From Chryseobacterium gleum (GTDB lineage: Bacteria > Bacteroidota > Bacteroidia > Flavobacteriales > Flavobacteriaceae), in NCBI GenBank assembly GCA_945897915.1, contig CAMDGB010000003.1, positions 62,001 through 126,000 of the forward strand: 64,000 bases of DNA, in the 5' to 3' direction. Position numbers and translations under genes: made by a program. How positions within the stretch are numbered: position 1 is the stretch's first letter; the number at the start of each line of letters is the position of its first letter. Below, piece after piece: positions 46,026 through 54,149 of this stretch. Under the pieces are notes generated by a model. The model saw only the letters and a program-made list of their open reading frames with translations. It was not told the origin of the DNA and did not search any database.

Positions 46026-47114
46026 ATGAAGCATTTTTTATTTTTATTTATTTTCGGAATTTCGTTTTCACAAAATCAATCAGACGCCTATTACATAGAT
46101 GTTCAAGGATTTCGTGGAAATAATTTCAAGCATACGCAAGAAGTTAGTCATTTGGCCACAGGTCATCCAGACGGACTTTTGATTAGTATAAATAAAAAAT
46201 CTTCAGGGGAAAAAGAATGGCAACAAGTCTATGGTTATCCCGATTATGGAATTTATTTTCAAGCTATTGATTTTAAAAACAAATATTTAGGCAAAAATTA
46301 TGCTATAGGTTTACATTATAATTTTTACTTTTTAAAAAGACATTTACTTTTCAGGGTATCACAAGGAATTGGATTTACTACAAATCCTTATGATAAAGAA
46401 ACCAACAATAAGAATAACGCTTTTGGTTCGAAAATCTTAGACAACAATTACATTTTATTGCAGTATCAAAAGCAAAACCTTCTTGGACCAATTGGTTTAC
46501 AAACGGGCTTTATGTTCACCCATTTTTCAAATGCACGATTTAAAGCGCCAAATAGTGGTATAAATAGTTATGCATTTACGCTAGGATTAAATTACAATTT
46601 TAACAAAAACGCAACTATTATAAAAGACAGTTTGCCAAATTCAAAATCGTTTGCTGAAAAAATTAAATACAATTTTGTATTTCGTACAGGAATTTCAGAG
46701 GCACCCGTAGTAGGAATTGGTCAGCGTCAGTTTTATCACATTGGTTTATATGCGGACAAAAGATTGAATAGAAAAAGCGCCTTACAATTAGGAACAGACA
46801 TATTTTTTTCGAGGTATTTAAAAGATTATATTCAATTTTCTGCTGTGGCCTTTCCAAACAAAAAACCTGTTGATCCCAATACTGATTATAAAAGAATTGG
46901 CGTTTTTGTTGGTCACGAATTATTTATCAATAAACTATCTATTGAAACGCAATTTGGATATTATGTGTACAAACCTTTTAAATATGATATTGATATTTAT
47001 CAGCGATTGGTTTTAAAATATTACATCAACAAAAATATATTTACTGGTATTGGTCTAAAAACGCATAAAGCAAAAGCCGAAGCCGCAGAATTAACTTTAG
47101 GAATTAGATTATGA
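46026..47114 (+). CDS. acyloxyacyl hydrolase (PagL-like lipid A deacylase)
   Basis: An outer-membrane barrel of 362 residues with signal peptide MKHFLFLFIFGISFS. The PagL-type active site is visible as MFTHFSNARFKAPNSGIN, with the catalytic His and Ser in HFSN. Earlier conserved parts are GYPDYGIYFQAIDF and the barrel strand LLFRVSQGIGFTTNPYD. Relatives remove or alter acyl chains of lipid A. At over 360 residues it is longer than proteobacterial PagL (about 185), as is usual in Bacteroidota. The next gene overlaps its end by four bases. Confidence 0.85.
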   Translation: MKHFLFLFIFGISFSQNQSDAYYIDVQGFRGNNFKHTQEVSHLATGHPDGLLISINKKSSGEKEWQQVYGYPDYGIYFQAIDFKNKYLGKNYAIGLHYNFYFLKRHLLFRVSQGIGFTTNPYDKETNNKNNAFGSKILDNNYILLQYQKQNLLGPIGLQTGFMFTHFSNARFKAPNSGINSYAFTLGLNYNFNKNATIIKDSLPNSKSFAEKIKYNFVFRTGISEAPVVGIGQRQFYHIGLYADKRLNRKSALQLGTDIFFSRYLKDYIQFSAVAFPNKKPVDPNTDYKRIGVFVGHELFINKLSIETQFGYYVYKPFKYDIDIYQRLVLKYYINKNIFTGIGLKTHKAKAEAAELTLGIRL

Positions 47115-47845
47115 TGAAAAAATATATACTATTTGTTTTTGTTCTGATCCTTTCAGGTTGTGGCATTTCAGAAGATTGTATAAAAAACGCTGGAAATCCT
47201 GTAACTAAAGAATTTTCCATTTCTGATTTTGATAAAATTCGAGTACATGCTGGGATTGCTTTAGTGGTAAAAGAAGGTACAGATTTTAAAGTAATTATTG
47301 AATCAAATTCTAATGTAATTGGAAATATCGAAGTAAATAAAGAAGGTGATTTTTTAGTTGTAAAAGACAACTCAACATGCAATTGGACAAGAAATTTTAA
47401 AGCAGCAACCGTTTATGTAACCGCTCCAAATATTACCGAAATAGATAGTAAAACCGAACAAGACATTTATTCAGACGGAACGTTAAACTTTCCAATTCTG
47501 AGGTTGTTTGCTTTAAATGAAGACGAAGCGGGTACAGGTGATTTCTATTTCAATATAAATAATGCACAAACCGTTATTGAATCGAACCACGTTTCAAATT
47601 TTTATATTTCTGGAAATACAGCTGAATTAATGTGTAATTTCTATTTTGGCACTGGAAAGTTTAATGGAGAAAATTTTACTTGTCAAAACATAAATATTTT
47701 TCAACGAGGTTCTAACGATATGATTTTGAAGCCCATCCAATCCATTTCAGGAAAAATTTTAAATACTGGGGATGTGATTTTGAAAAATAACCCACCAATT
47801 ATTGATGTGCAACAATTGTTTTCAGGACAATTGATAATGAATTAA
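47111..47845 (+). CDS. head GIN domain (DUF2807) lipoprotein
   Basis: Of 244 residues, the start MMKKYILFVFVLILSGCGIS is a lipoprotein signal with LSGC lipobox. The body fits the DUF2807 / head GIN domain family, a beta-solenoid-like fold: FSISDFDKIRVHAGIALVVK, VKDNSTCNWTRN, VYVTAPNITEID and ILNTGDVILKNNPPI. Such proteins are called putative adhesins, but function is not established. Its stop codon overlaps that of gldA on the other strand. Confidence 0.85.
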   Translation: MMKKYILFVFVLILSGCGISEDCIKNAGNPVTKEFSISDFDKIRVHAGIALVVKEGTDFKVIIESNSNVIGNIEVNKEGDFLVVKDNSTCNWTRNFKAATVYVTAPNITEIDSKTEQDIYSDGTLNFPILRLFALNEDEAGTGDFYFNINNAQTVIESNHVSNFYISGNTAELMCNFYFGTGKFNGENFTCQNINIFQRGSNDMILKPIQSISGKILNTGDVILKNNPPIIDVQQLFSGQLIMN

Positions 47846-48531
47846 GCTTTCGTCTTCTCTCTAAATACCTTTTCTAAATTCTTACCTAAATCAGCAAGTT
47901 GCGCATCTTCTACTATTTTTCCTTGGTGAATTATGATAATTCTGTCGCAAATAGCTTCCACTTCTTGCATAATATGTGTAGATAAAAATACAGTTTTATC
48001 TTTACCAATATTTTTAATTAATTCTCTAATTTCTACCAATTGATTGGGATCTAAACCTGTAGTTGGTTCATCTAAGATCAATACATCTGGGTTGTGAAGT
48101 AATGCCGAAGCCAATCCCACACGCTGACGAAATCCTTTAGAAAGTTCGCCAATTTTTTTATGACACTCCGGCGTTAAACCTGTCAATTCAATCACTTCTT
48201 GGATATGAGATTTGTCTGTTTTGTGAACGTCAGCACTAAATTCTAAATATTCACGAACATACAAATCCAAATATAACGGATTGTGTTCTGGTAAATAACC
48301 AACACATTGTTGCACGCTTTTTTGAGCTGTAATAACATCGAAACCATTTACATTGGCTTCGCCTTCATCAGCTGTTAAATAGGTTGTCAATATTTTCATT
48401 AATGTTGATTTTCCGGCACCATTTGGACCTAAAAAACCGACAATTTCTCCTTTTTTTACAGAAAAGCTAACGTTGTCCAACGCTTTTTGTGTTCCGTATG
48501 TTTTGGTGATGTTTTTTACCTCTATTGACAT
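47842..48531 (-). CDS. gldA: gliding motility ABC transporter ATP-binding protein GldA
   Basis: GldA is the ATPase subunit of the GldAFG transporter needed for gliding in Flavobacterium. From MSIEVKNITKTYG the protein has 230 residues. Walker A is GPNGAGKSTLMK, the signature LSKGFRQRVGLA, Walker B VLILDEPTTGLDPNQL, and the switch His lies in LSTHIMQEVEAI. The stretch YLPEHNPLYLDLYVREYLEF is characteristic of this subfamily. The gldF and gldG permease genes are not adjacent. A longer in-frame start at 48567 is less likely. Confidence 0.9.
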   Translation of the reverse strand: MSIEVKNITKTYGTQKALDNVSFSVKKGEIVGFLGPNGAGKSTLMKILTTYLTADEGEANVNGFDVITAQKSVQQCVGYLPEHNPLYLDLYVREYLEFSADVHKTDKSHIQEVIELTGLTPECHKKIGELSKGFRQRVGLASALLHNPDVLILDEPTTGLDPNQLVEIRELIKNIGKDKTVFLSTHIMQEVEAICDRIIIIHQGKIVEDAQLADLGKNLEKVFREKTKA

Positions 48532-48620
48532 AATCTTCTTTTCAACAAAAATAATAAATAAAAGCAATACTTTAATAGATAAATTTAAGTTAATATTCTT
48601 TTTATTGTTTAATATTTACG

Positions 48621-48628
48621 TAAATTTG
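48621..48628 (+). promoter_or_regulatory. surviving -7 element of the lost TetR gene
   Basis: TAAATTTG, a TAnnTTTG match 20 bases before the ATG of the truncated TetR-like frame. Confidence 0.4.
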
Positions 48629-48648
48629 TTCAACAAAATAAGATTATT

Positions 48649-48711
48649 ATGGCTGCACCAAAAAAAAAGATAGCAATTACCGAAGATGTAATTATTTCTG
48701 CATGCAGATAA
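48649..48711 (+). pseudogene. truncated N-terminus of a TetR-like regulator
   Basis: The frame reads MAAPKKKIAITEDVIISA, then two foreign codons and a stop. This resembles the first residues of flavobacterial TetR-type regulators (K-I-x-I-T-x-D-x-I-I-x-A before the helix-turn-helix). Nothing of the DNA-binding helices remains. The identification rests on 18 residues and on the neighbouring aarF remnant, since the two genes are often adjacent. Confidence 0.5.
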
Positions 48712-48977
48712 TTTTTTGACGCATGGTGATTTGAAAAGCGTTTTTACTCAGCCAATTCAAGTGGTAGTTTTTGATTTTGCACAACCTGAATTTCAAACTC
48801 AAATTGCGGTATTAAGTGAAAAATTTTCTAGCGACAAAGACATTACGAAAAATGAATGCTAACAGAGGATCTAAACATTTCATTTACGTAAACCGAACTT
48901 TTTTTGGTTTATATAGTCTAATGGCTGACATTAAAGCAAAAGTAATAGTCAACGATTTTGAAAAATATTTAAATTAA
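48698..48977 (+). pseudogene. frameshifted C-terminal remnant of an AarF/UbiB-family kinase
   Basis: Two frames together give the C-terminal end of the flavobacterial AarF/UbiB family. The first frame reads FLTHGDLKSVFTQPIQ, then PEFQTQIAVLSEKFSSDKDI and a stop at 48860. The second reads KMNANRGSKHFIYVNRTFFG, then LYSLMADIKAKV and a stop at 48977. A single-base shift near 48845-48850 separates them. Kinase motifs are gone. Only about 90 of some 440 residues remain. The stretch joins directly to the TetR start, so one deletion probably removed most of both genes. Confidence 0.75.
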
Positions 48978-48985
48978 AATTACTT

Positions 48986-49669
48986 ATGAAAAACTACTTA
49001 ATAATTGGCGGAAGCAAAGGCGTTGGAGAACAAATTGTAAAAGAATTATCCGATAAAGGTAATTTTTGTCATGTTATTTCTCGTTCAGAACCTACTTATT
49101 CTTTCAATGGAAATTGGCACCAATTGGATGCCTTAACGGATGTTTTACCAACTATTGAAGCCATTGATGGTTTGGTATATTGTTTAGGAAGTATTAATTT
49201 GAAACCATTTAATCGTTTGAGTTTAGAAGATTTTAATTCGGATTTAAATGTTAACTTTTTTGGTGCTTTAAAAGCATTTCAACACTATTTGCCAACTTTA
49301 AAAAAATCAGAACAAGCAAGTGTGGTTATGTTTAGTACGGTTGCGGTGCAATCAGGAATGCCATATCACGCAAGTATTGCCGCAGCAAAAGGAGCTGTTG
49401 AAGGTTTAGTAAAAAGTTTGGCGGCCGAATTTGCTCCTAAAATTAGAGTGAATGCTATTGCGCCTTCTTTAATAGATTCGCCATTGGCTGCAGGAATTTT
49501 ACGTTCAGATCAAATAAGAGAAAATATGATTGCGAAACATCCTTTAAAACGAATTTTAAATCCTGTTGATGTTTCTCAAACCGCTTGTTTTCTTTTATCA
49601 GAAGTATCCAATGGAATTACTGGACAAATTATAGTTCAAGATAACGGTTTGGTAAGTTTAAGTTATTAA
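48986..49669 (+). CDS. short-chain dehydrogenase family protein lacking the catalytic Tyr
   Basis: The 227-residue protein has a Rossmann start LIIGGSKGVGEQIVKEL, the LVYCLGSINLKPF strand where NAG usually lies, and the family end IRVNAIAPSLIDSPLA and GQIIVQDNG. In the catalytic segment MPYHASIAAAKGAVEGL, the Lys is K135 but the position four before it is I131, not Tyr; the only close Tyr is Y127. The usual YxxxK is therefore absent. It may use another proton donor or be non-catalytic. Substrate unknown. Confidence 0.85.
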   Translation: MKNYLIIGGSKGVGEQIVKELSDKGNFCHVISRSEPTYSFNGNWHQLDALTDVLPTIEAIDGLVYCLGSINLKPFNRLSLEDFNSDLNVNFFGALKAFQHYLPTLKKSEQASVVMFSTVAVQSGMPYHASIAAAKGAVEGLVKSLAAEFAPKIRVNAIAPSLIDSPLAAGILRSDQIRENMIAKHPLKRILNPVDVSQTACFLLSEVSNGITGQIIVQDNGLVSLSY

Positions 49670-49677
49670 ATATTTTA

Positions 49678-49685
49678 TATATTTG
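49678..49685 (+). promoter_or_regulatory. candidate -7 element for the DAHP synthase operon
   Basis: TATATTTG fits TAnnTTTG. It lies about 65 bases upstream of a terminator-like hairpin and 101 bases before the ATG at 49786. No other match occurs between hairpin and ATG. Confidence 0.45.
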
Positions 49686-49749
49686 TAATAGTATAAAATC
49701 GCCAATAAATTATGTAACCTCATAGTTATATAAAAGTATATAAATTATA

Positions 49750-49775
49750 AATCCCGATTTTTTCGGGATTTTTTA
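49750..49775 (+). terminator. terminator-like hairpin just upstream of DAHP synthase
   Basis: AATCCCGA / TCGGGATT stem with a T-rich loop, followed by TTTTT. It ends only 10 bases before the start codon at 49786. It may end the SDR transcript or act as an attenuator in the leader of the aromatic operon. Confidence 0.7.
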
Positions 49776-49785
49776 TACAAATAAA

Positions 49786-50871
49786 ATGGAAATCACAAAA
49801 GAACACAGCCAATGGTTGTTAGATTTAAAACTAAATCATCCCTTAGTTATAGCTGGTCCATGCAGTGCTGAAACCGAAGAGCAAGTCTTAAAAATTGCTC
49901 ATGAATTAAAAAATTCTGATGTTTCTATTTTTCGTGCTGGAATTTGGAAACCAAGAACGCGTCCGGGAGGATTTGAAGGTGTAGGTGAAATTGGTCTCAA
50001 ATGGCTGCAGAAAGCAAAAGCTGAAACAGGCTTATTAATGGCTATAGAAGTTGCCAATGCCAATCATGTAAAATTGGCCTTACAATATGATATTGATGTG
50101 CTTTGGATTGGTGCGCGAACTACTGTAAATCCCTTTACGGTACAAGAAATTGCAGAAGCTTTACAAAATACCAATAAAATTGTATTGATAAAAAACCCAG
50201 TGAATCCAGATTTATCTTTGTGGATTGGTGGACTAGAACGCTTATATCAAGCTGGGATTAAAAATTTAGGTGTAATTCATAGAGGATTTTCAACCTATGA
50301 GAAAACGAAATTTAGAAACAATCCAGAATGGCAAATCGCGATTGATATGCAAAATAGATTTCCTAATTTACCATTAATTTGTGATCCTTCTCATATTACA
50401 GGTAAACGAGAAATGATTCAGGAAGTGTCGCAACAAGCTTTAGATTTAAATTATGATGGGTTAATGATTGAAACCCATTTTGATCCAGATAATGCTTTGA
50501 GCGATGCTGCACAGCAAGTTACACCAGCCGTATTGAAACAAATTTTCGTCGATTTGAAAATGAGAAAAGAAACCGATGAAAATGCAGAATGGAATAAAGA
50601 AATGGCTTTACAACGCGCTTATATTGATGAATTAGATACAAAACTGATTGAAATTTTAGGAAATCGTATGAAGTTGGCGGAGAAAATAGGTCAGTTAAAA
50701 AAAGAAAAAAATGTTGCCATTTTGCAAAACAAACGTTGGAACGAAATTTTAGGTAGAATGATTTTAGATGGTGAAAATAAAGGATTAAATGAGGATTTTA
50801 TTTTGCAAATTTACAAAGCCATTCATCAAGAAAGTATTGCACATCAGGAAAAAATAATAAATAAGATTTAA
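49786..50871 (+). CDS. bifunctional DAHP synthase / chorismate mutase
   Basis: The first enzyme of the shikimate pathway fused to the branch enzyme toward Phe and Tyr. The N-terminal 260 residues are a small type I-beta DAHP synthase: VIAGPCSAETEEQVL, FRAGIWKPRTRPGGFEGVGE, IGARTTVNPF, LICDPSHITGKREMI and MIETHFDPDNALSDAAQQV. The C-terminal 90 residues are an AroQ-type mutase (YIDELDTKLIEILGNRMKLA, AILQNKRWNEILGRM). Length 361. It begins a run that ends with aroA. Confidence 0.95.
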   Translation: MEITKEHSQWLLDLKLNHPLVIAGPCSAETEEQVLKIAHELKNSDVSIFRAGIWKPRTRPGGFEGVGEIGLKWLQKAKAETGLLMAIEVANANHVKLALQYDIDVLWIGARTTVNPFTVQEIAEALQNTNKIVLIKNPVNPDLSLWIGGLERLYQAGIKNLGVIHRGFSTYEKTKFRNNPEWQIAIDMQNRFPNLPLICDPSHITGKREMIQEVSQQALDLNYDGLMIETHFDPDNALSDAAQQVTPAVLKQIFVDLKMRKETDENAEWNKEMALQRAYIDELDTKLIEILGNRMKLAEKIGQLKKEKNVAILQNKRWNEILGRMILDGENKGLNEDFILQIYKAIHQESIAHQEKIINKI

Positions 50872-50938
50872 ATAAATTATCAATTATAGATTTTGAATAA
50901 TAAAGAGTAAATTTGTCATTCATCGTTTACAAATTAAC

Positions 50939-51916
50939 ATGACAGGAACCGTTTATAAATCTACCGGAAGTTGGTATTACGTAAAATCCGCGGATAACCA
51001 ATTTTACAATTGTCGTATCAAAGGTAAATTTCGTATCAAAGGCATTAAAAGCACCAATCCAATTGCAGTAGGCGATGTGGTAGATTTTGATTTAGACGAA
51101 ACTGTAGATGAAGTAAACGGAATTATCACCCATATTCACAATAGAAAAAATTATATCGTTCGTAAATCGGTAAATTTATCTAAGCAAACGCATATTATTG
51201 CCTCTAATATTGATATTGGTTTTTTAATTGTCACCATCAACAATCCAATCACTACAACTAGTTTTATTGATAGGTTTTTAGTTACTGCAAAAGCCTATGG
51301 TATAGAAGCGATTTTAATTTTCAATAAAATAGACACCTTTGACGATGCTACTTTAAACGAACAATTGTATTTACAACACATTTACACCAAAATTGGTTAC
51401 ACTTGTTTACGAGTTTCAGCCACAGATAACAAAGGCGTTGCAGAATTAATGGAAATTATGAAAGGAAAAGTGTCTATGTTTTCTGGACATTCTGGTGTTG
51501 GAAAATCTACTTTAGTAAATGCCATTGAGCCTAAATTAAAATTAAAAACCAAAGAAATTTCTAATTCGCACGCCCAAGGGCAACATACTACCACTTTTGC
51601 TGAAATGTTTGATTTATCAAATAATATCCGAATTATTGATACGCCTGGAATACGAGGTTTTGGAATGGTGGATATGGAAAAACAAGAGGTTTCGGATTAC
51701 TTTCCTGAGCTTTTTGCTTTAAAAGAAGCGTGTAAATTTAACAATTGCTTGCACAAAGAAGAGCCAAATTGTGCTGTAAAAAAAGCTTTAGACGAAGATA
51801 AAATTACTTGGACTAGGTACCAAAGTTATCTGAAAATTTTAGAAGGCGATGAAGAGCAATACCGAAATGACATTTACGGCGAAGACAGAATTGCCAGTGA
51901 TGAAACGAGAAAATAA
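50939..51916 (+). CDS. rsgA: ribosome small subunit-dependent GTPase A
   Basis: RsgA is a circularly permuted GTPase that helps 30S subunit maturation. The 325-residue protein shows an OB-fold N-terminus (YYVKSADNQFYNCRIKGKFR), then the motifs in permuted order: G4 IFNKID, G1 FSGHSGVGKSTLVN, G2 HTTTFAEMF, G3 IIDTPGIRGFG. The C-terminal zinc site is CKFNNCLHKEEPNCAV. dtd follows after 12 bases. Confidence 0.96.
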   Translation: MTGTVYKSTGSWYYVKSADNQFYNCRIKGKFRIKGIKSTNPIAVGDVVDFDLDETVDEVNGIITHIHNRKNYIVRKSVNLSKQTHIIASNIDIGFLIVTINNPITTTSFIDRFLVTAKAYGIEAILIFNKIDTFDDATLNEQLYLQHIYTKIGYTCLRVSATDNKGVAELMEIMKGKVSMFSGHSGVGKSTLVNAIEPKLKLKTKEISNSHAQGQHTTTFAEMFDLSNNIRIIDTPGIRGFGMVDMEKQEVSDYFPELFALKEACKFNNCLHKEEPNCAVKKALDEDKITWTRYQSYLKILEGDEEQYRNDIYGEDRIASDETRK

Positions 51917-51928
51917 TTTATAATTATA

Positions 51929-52381
51929 ATGAAAGTAGTAATTCAACGTGTTTCTGAAGCTTCGGTTACAATTAATCAAAATATTGTAGCTAAAATAAAT
52001 AATGGTCTTTTGGTTTTAGTAGGTATTGAAGAAACAGATACTTTGGAAGATTGTAATTGGTTGGTTTCTAAAATTGTATATCTTCGTATTTTCGGAGACG
52101 AAAAGAATGTCATGAATCTTTCGGTTAAAGATTGTGATGGAGAAATTATTGTTGTAAGTCAATTCACGCTTCACGCGTTAACTAAAAAAGGAAATAGGCC
52201 AAGTTATATTAAAGCTGCAAAACCAGAAATTGCTATTCCGATGTATGAAAAATTCATACAACTTTTAGAATTGGAATTAGGAAAAAAAATCCAAACAGGA
52301 CAATTTGGAACCGATATGAAAGTAGCATTAGTTAATGACGGACCCGTAACCATTATTATTGATAGTAAAAATAAAGAGTAG
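51929..52381 (+). CDS. dtd: D-aminoacyl-tRNA deacylase
   Basis: Dtd hydrolyses D-amino acids and glycine from mischarged tRNAs. The 150-residue protein carries both active-site motifs, VVSQFTLHALTKKGNRPSY (SQxTL) and VALVNDGPVTIII (NxGPxT), plus the start MKVVIQRVSEASVTIN. It is in a tight cluster with rsgA before it and a small membrane-protein gene after it, one base downstream. Confidence 0.96.
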   Translation: MKVVIQRVSEASVTINQNIVAKINNGLLVLVGIEETDTLEDCNWLVSKIVYLRIFGDEKNVMNLSVKDCDGEIIVVSQFTLHALTKKGNRPSYIKAAKPEIAIPMYEKFIQLLELELGKKIQTGQFGTDMKVALVNDGPVTIIIDSKNKE

Positions 52382-52382
52382 T

Positions 52383-52568
52383 ATGGAAAATTTCAATTTT
52401 AAAAGATTTATCATCGAGATGCTGATTTACGCTGTAATTTTTGCTGTAATCATGTATTTTGTAGAATATAAAGATGTTCAAAAAGCTATAACAGCTGGTT
52501 TGTTTTATGGTTTTTCTATGTCGATTTTTAATTCATTTATTCTACCAAAATTCCAAAAAAAGAAATAA
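52383..52568 (+). CDS. small membrane protein of unknown function
   Basis: A 61-residue protein starting at MENFNFKRFIIEMLIYA. Two hydrophobic segments are seen, about 10-28 (IEMLIYAVIFAVIMYFVE) and 38-54 (ITAGLFYGFSMSIFNSFIL), with a basic tail KFQKKK. A longer frame from 52359 would overlap dtd. The tight spacing (one base after dtd, one base before the mazG-like ATG) supports a real co-translated gene. No function can be given. Confidence 0.72.
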   Translation: MENFNFKRFIIEMLIYAVIFAVIMYFVEYKDVQKAITAGLFYGFSMSIFNSFILPKFQKKK

Positions 52569-52569
52569 T

Positions 52570-52896
52570 ATGAACATACAAAATGCTCAACTTGACGTTG
52601 ATAATTGGATAAAAAACCACGGTGTTCGCTATTTTAACGAGTTAACCAATATGGCTCAACTTACAGAAGAAGTAGGAGAAGTAGCCCGAATTATAGCTAG
52701 AAGATACGGTGAACAATCCGAAAAAGAATCGGATAAAAATAAAGATTTAGGCGAAGAATTAGCAGATGTAGTTTTTGTAGTTTTATGTTTGGCCAACCAA
52801 ACAGGAATTAATTTGCAAGAAGCTTTTGATAAAAAACTTGATTTAAAAACCAACCGCGACCACGACCGCCATAAGAATAATGAAAAACTTAAATAA
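52570..52896 (+). CDS. MazG-like nucleotide pyrophosphohydrolase
   Basis: A compact all-alpha NTP pyrophosphohydrolase of 108 residues that removes aberrant or excess nucleotides. The metal-binding motif has its two halves, LTEEVGEVARIIARRYGE (ExxE) and LGEELADVVFVVLCLA (ExxD). The real start is MNIQNAQLDVDNW at 52570. An earlier in-frame ATG at 52507 lies inside the preceding gene. It ends in a basic, His-rich tail (NRDHDRHKNNEK). aroA begins two bases after its stop. Confidence 0.93.
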   Translation: MNIQNAQLDVDNWIKNHGVRYFNELTNMAQLTEEVGEVARIIARRYGEQSEKESDKNKDLGEELADVVFVVLCLANQTGINLQEAFDKKLDLKTNRDHDRHKNNEKLK

Positions 52897-52898
52897 TT

Positions 52899-54149
52899 GT
52901 GAATTTAAAACTAAGTTATAAGCTTCAAACTTCAAACTTCAAACTAAAAATTTCTGGTTCCAAATCAGAAACCAACAGGATGTTAGTTTTACAAGCTTTA
53001 TACCCAAATTTAGTTTTAGAAAACACCTCTAATTCTGACGATTCGGAAGTGATGATAAAAGCCTTACATTCACCATTTACCATTCACAATTCACAATTAA
53101 TTGACGTTAATCACGCAGGAACAGCTATGCGATTTTTAACCGCTTATTTTGCTATTCAAGAAGGAAATGAAGTACAACTTACTGGTTCGTCTAGGATGAA
53201 AGAACGCCCAATTCAGATTTTAGTTGATGCTTTAAATCAATTAGGAGCTGAAATTTCGTATTTAGAAAAAGAAGGCTTTCCACCATTAAAAATCAAGGGG
53301 AAAAATTTATTGAAATCAAAAGTTTCAATTTCAGCAAACGTAAGTAGTCAGTATATTTCTGCATTATTGTTAATTGCACCAAAATTAGAAAATGGTTTAG
53401 AATTAACTTTGGAAGGAGAAATCACCTCGGTTCCTTACATAAAAATGACGTTGGCTTTATTAAATTACATAGGTATAACTACTTCATTTATTGAAAATAA
53501 AATTATTGTAAAACCACAATTTATAATTCAAAATTCACAATTTACCATTGAATCCGATTGGTCTTCAGCATCATATTGGTATTCAATTATTGCCCTATCT
53601 GAAATTGGTACTCAAATTACGTTATCAAGTTTTAAAGAAACTAGTTTACAAGGGGATGCAGTTTTAGTAGAAATATATAAAAATTTTGGTGTGGAAACCA
53701 TTTTCAATGACAATAATTCAATAACAATTTCAAAAGTTAATAATAAATTTCAAAAATCATTCAATTTCAATCTTCAATCGTCACCCGATATTGCCCAAAC
53801 TATTGCAGTAACTTGTTTTGGATTAGGAATCAGTTGTCATTTAACGGGTTTGCACACTCTGAAAATTAAAGAAACAGACAGACTTGAAGCTTTAAAAATA
53901 GAATTAACCAAACTAGGTGCAACAATTTCTGTTACCAATAATTCATTAACTCTTGAAAAATCAGAAAATATAAAACCCAACGTAAATATTGCTACCTATC
54001 AAGATCACAGAATGGCTATGGCTTTTGCGCCTTTAGCTTTAAAAGCACCAATAATTATTGAAAATGTTGAGGTGGTTTCAAAATCGTATCCTACTTTTTG
54101 GGATGATTTTAAGCAATTTGGATTTCTATTAGAAGAAAATGAAATTTAA
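52899..54149 (+). CDS. aroA: EPSP synthase (3-phosphoshikimate 1-carboxyvinyltransferase)
   Basis: AroA joins phosphoenolpyruvate to shikimate 3-phosphate. The start codon is GTG at 52899, two bases after the previous stop; the 416-residue protein lacks a nearby ATG. Family motifs: ISGSKSETNRMLVLQALYP, VNHAGTAMRFLTAYF, SSRMKERPIQILVDAL, SANVSSQYISALLLIAP, ESDWSSASYWYSI, KIKETDRLEALKIEL, and TYQDHRMAMAFAPLAL. Short low-complexity insertions (LQTSNFKL, FTIHNSQL, FIIQNSQF) match AT-rich repeats. It pairs with the DAHP synthase at the head of the run. Confidence 0.95.
   Translation: MNLKLSYKLQTSNFKLKISGSKSETNRMLVLQALYPNLVLENTSNSDDSEVMIKALHSPFTIHNSQLIDVNHAGTAMRFLTAYFAIQEGNEVQLTGSSRMKERPIQILVDALNQLGAEISYLEKEGFPPLKIKGKNLLKSKVSISANVSSQYISALLLIAPKLENGLELTLEGEITSVPYIKMTLALLNYIGITTSFIENKIIVKPQFIIQNSQFTIESDWSSASYWYSIIALSEIGTQITLSSFKETSLQGDAVLVEIYKNFGVETIFNDNNSITISKVNNKFQKSFNFNLQSSPDIAQTIAVTCFGLGISCHLTGLHTLKIKETDRLEALKIELTKLGATISVTNNSLTLEKSENIKPNVNIATYQDHRMAMAFAPLALKAPIIIENVEVVSKSYPTFWDDFKQFGFLLEENEI
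52923..52943 (+). repeat. triple CTTCAAA heptamer in the aroA start
   Basis: Three perfect tandem copies of CTTCAAA inside the reading frame, encoding LQTSNFK. A change of one unit would shift the frame. Confidence 0.85.
53069..53103 (+). repeat. CAATT-type AT-rich repeat inside aroA
   Basis: Contains ACCATT, CACAATT, CACAATTA in series, the type of low-complexity sequence seen between genes in this window, here encoding FTIHNSQLI. A second copy lies at 53515-53549 and encodes FIIQNSQFTI. Confidence 0.6.
53515..53549 (+). repeat. second CAATT-type AT-rich repeat inside aroA
   Basis: Contains CACAATTTATAATTC, AAAATTCACAATTTACCATT in series, in frame, just before the conserved ESDWSSASYW motif. 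Confidence 0.6.
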
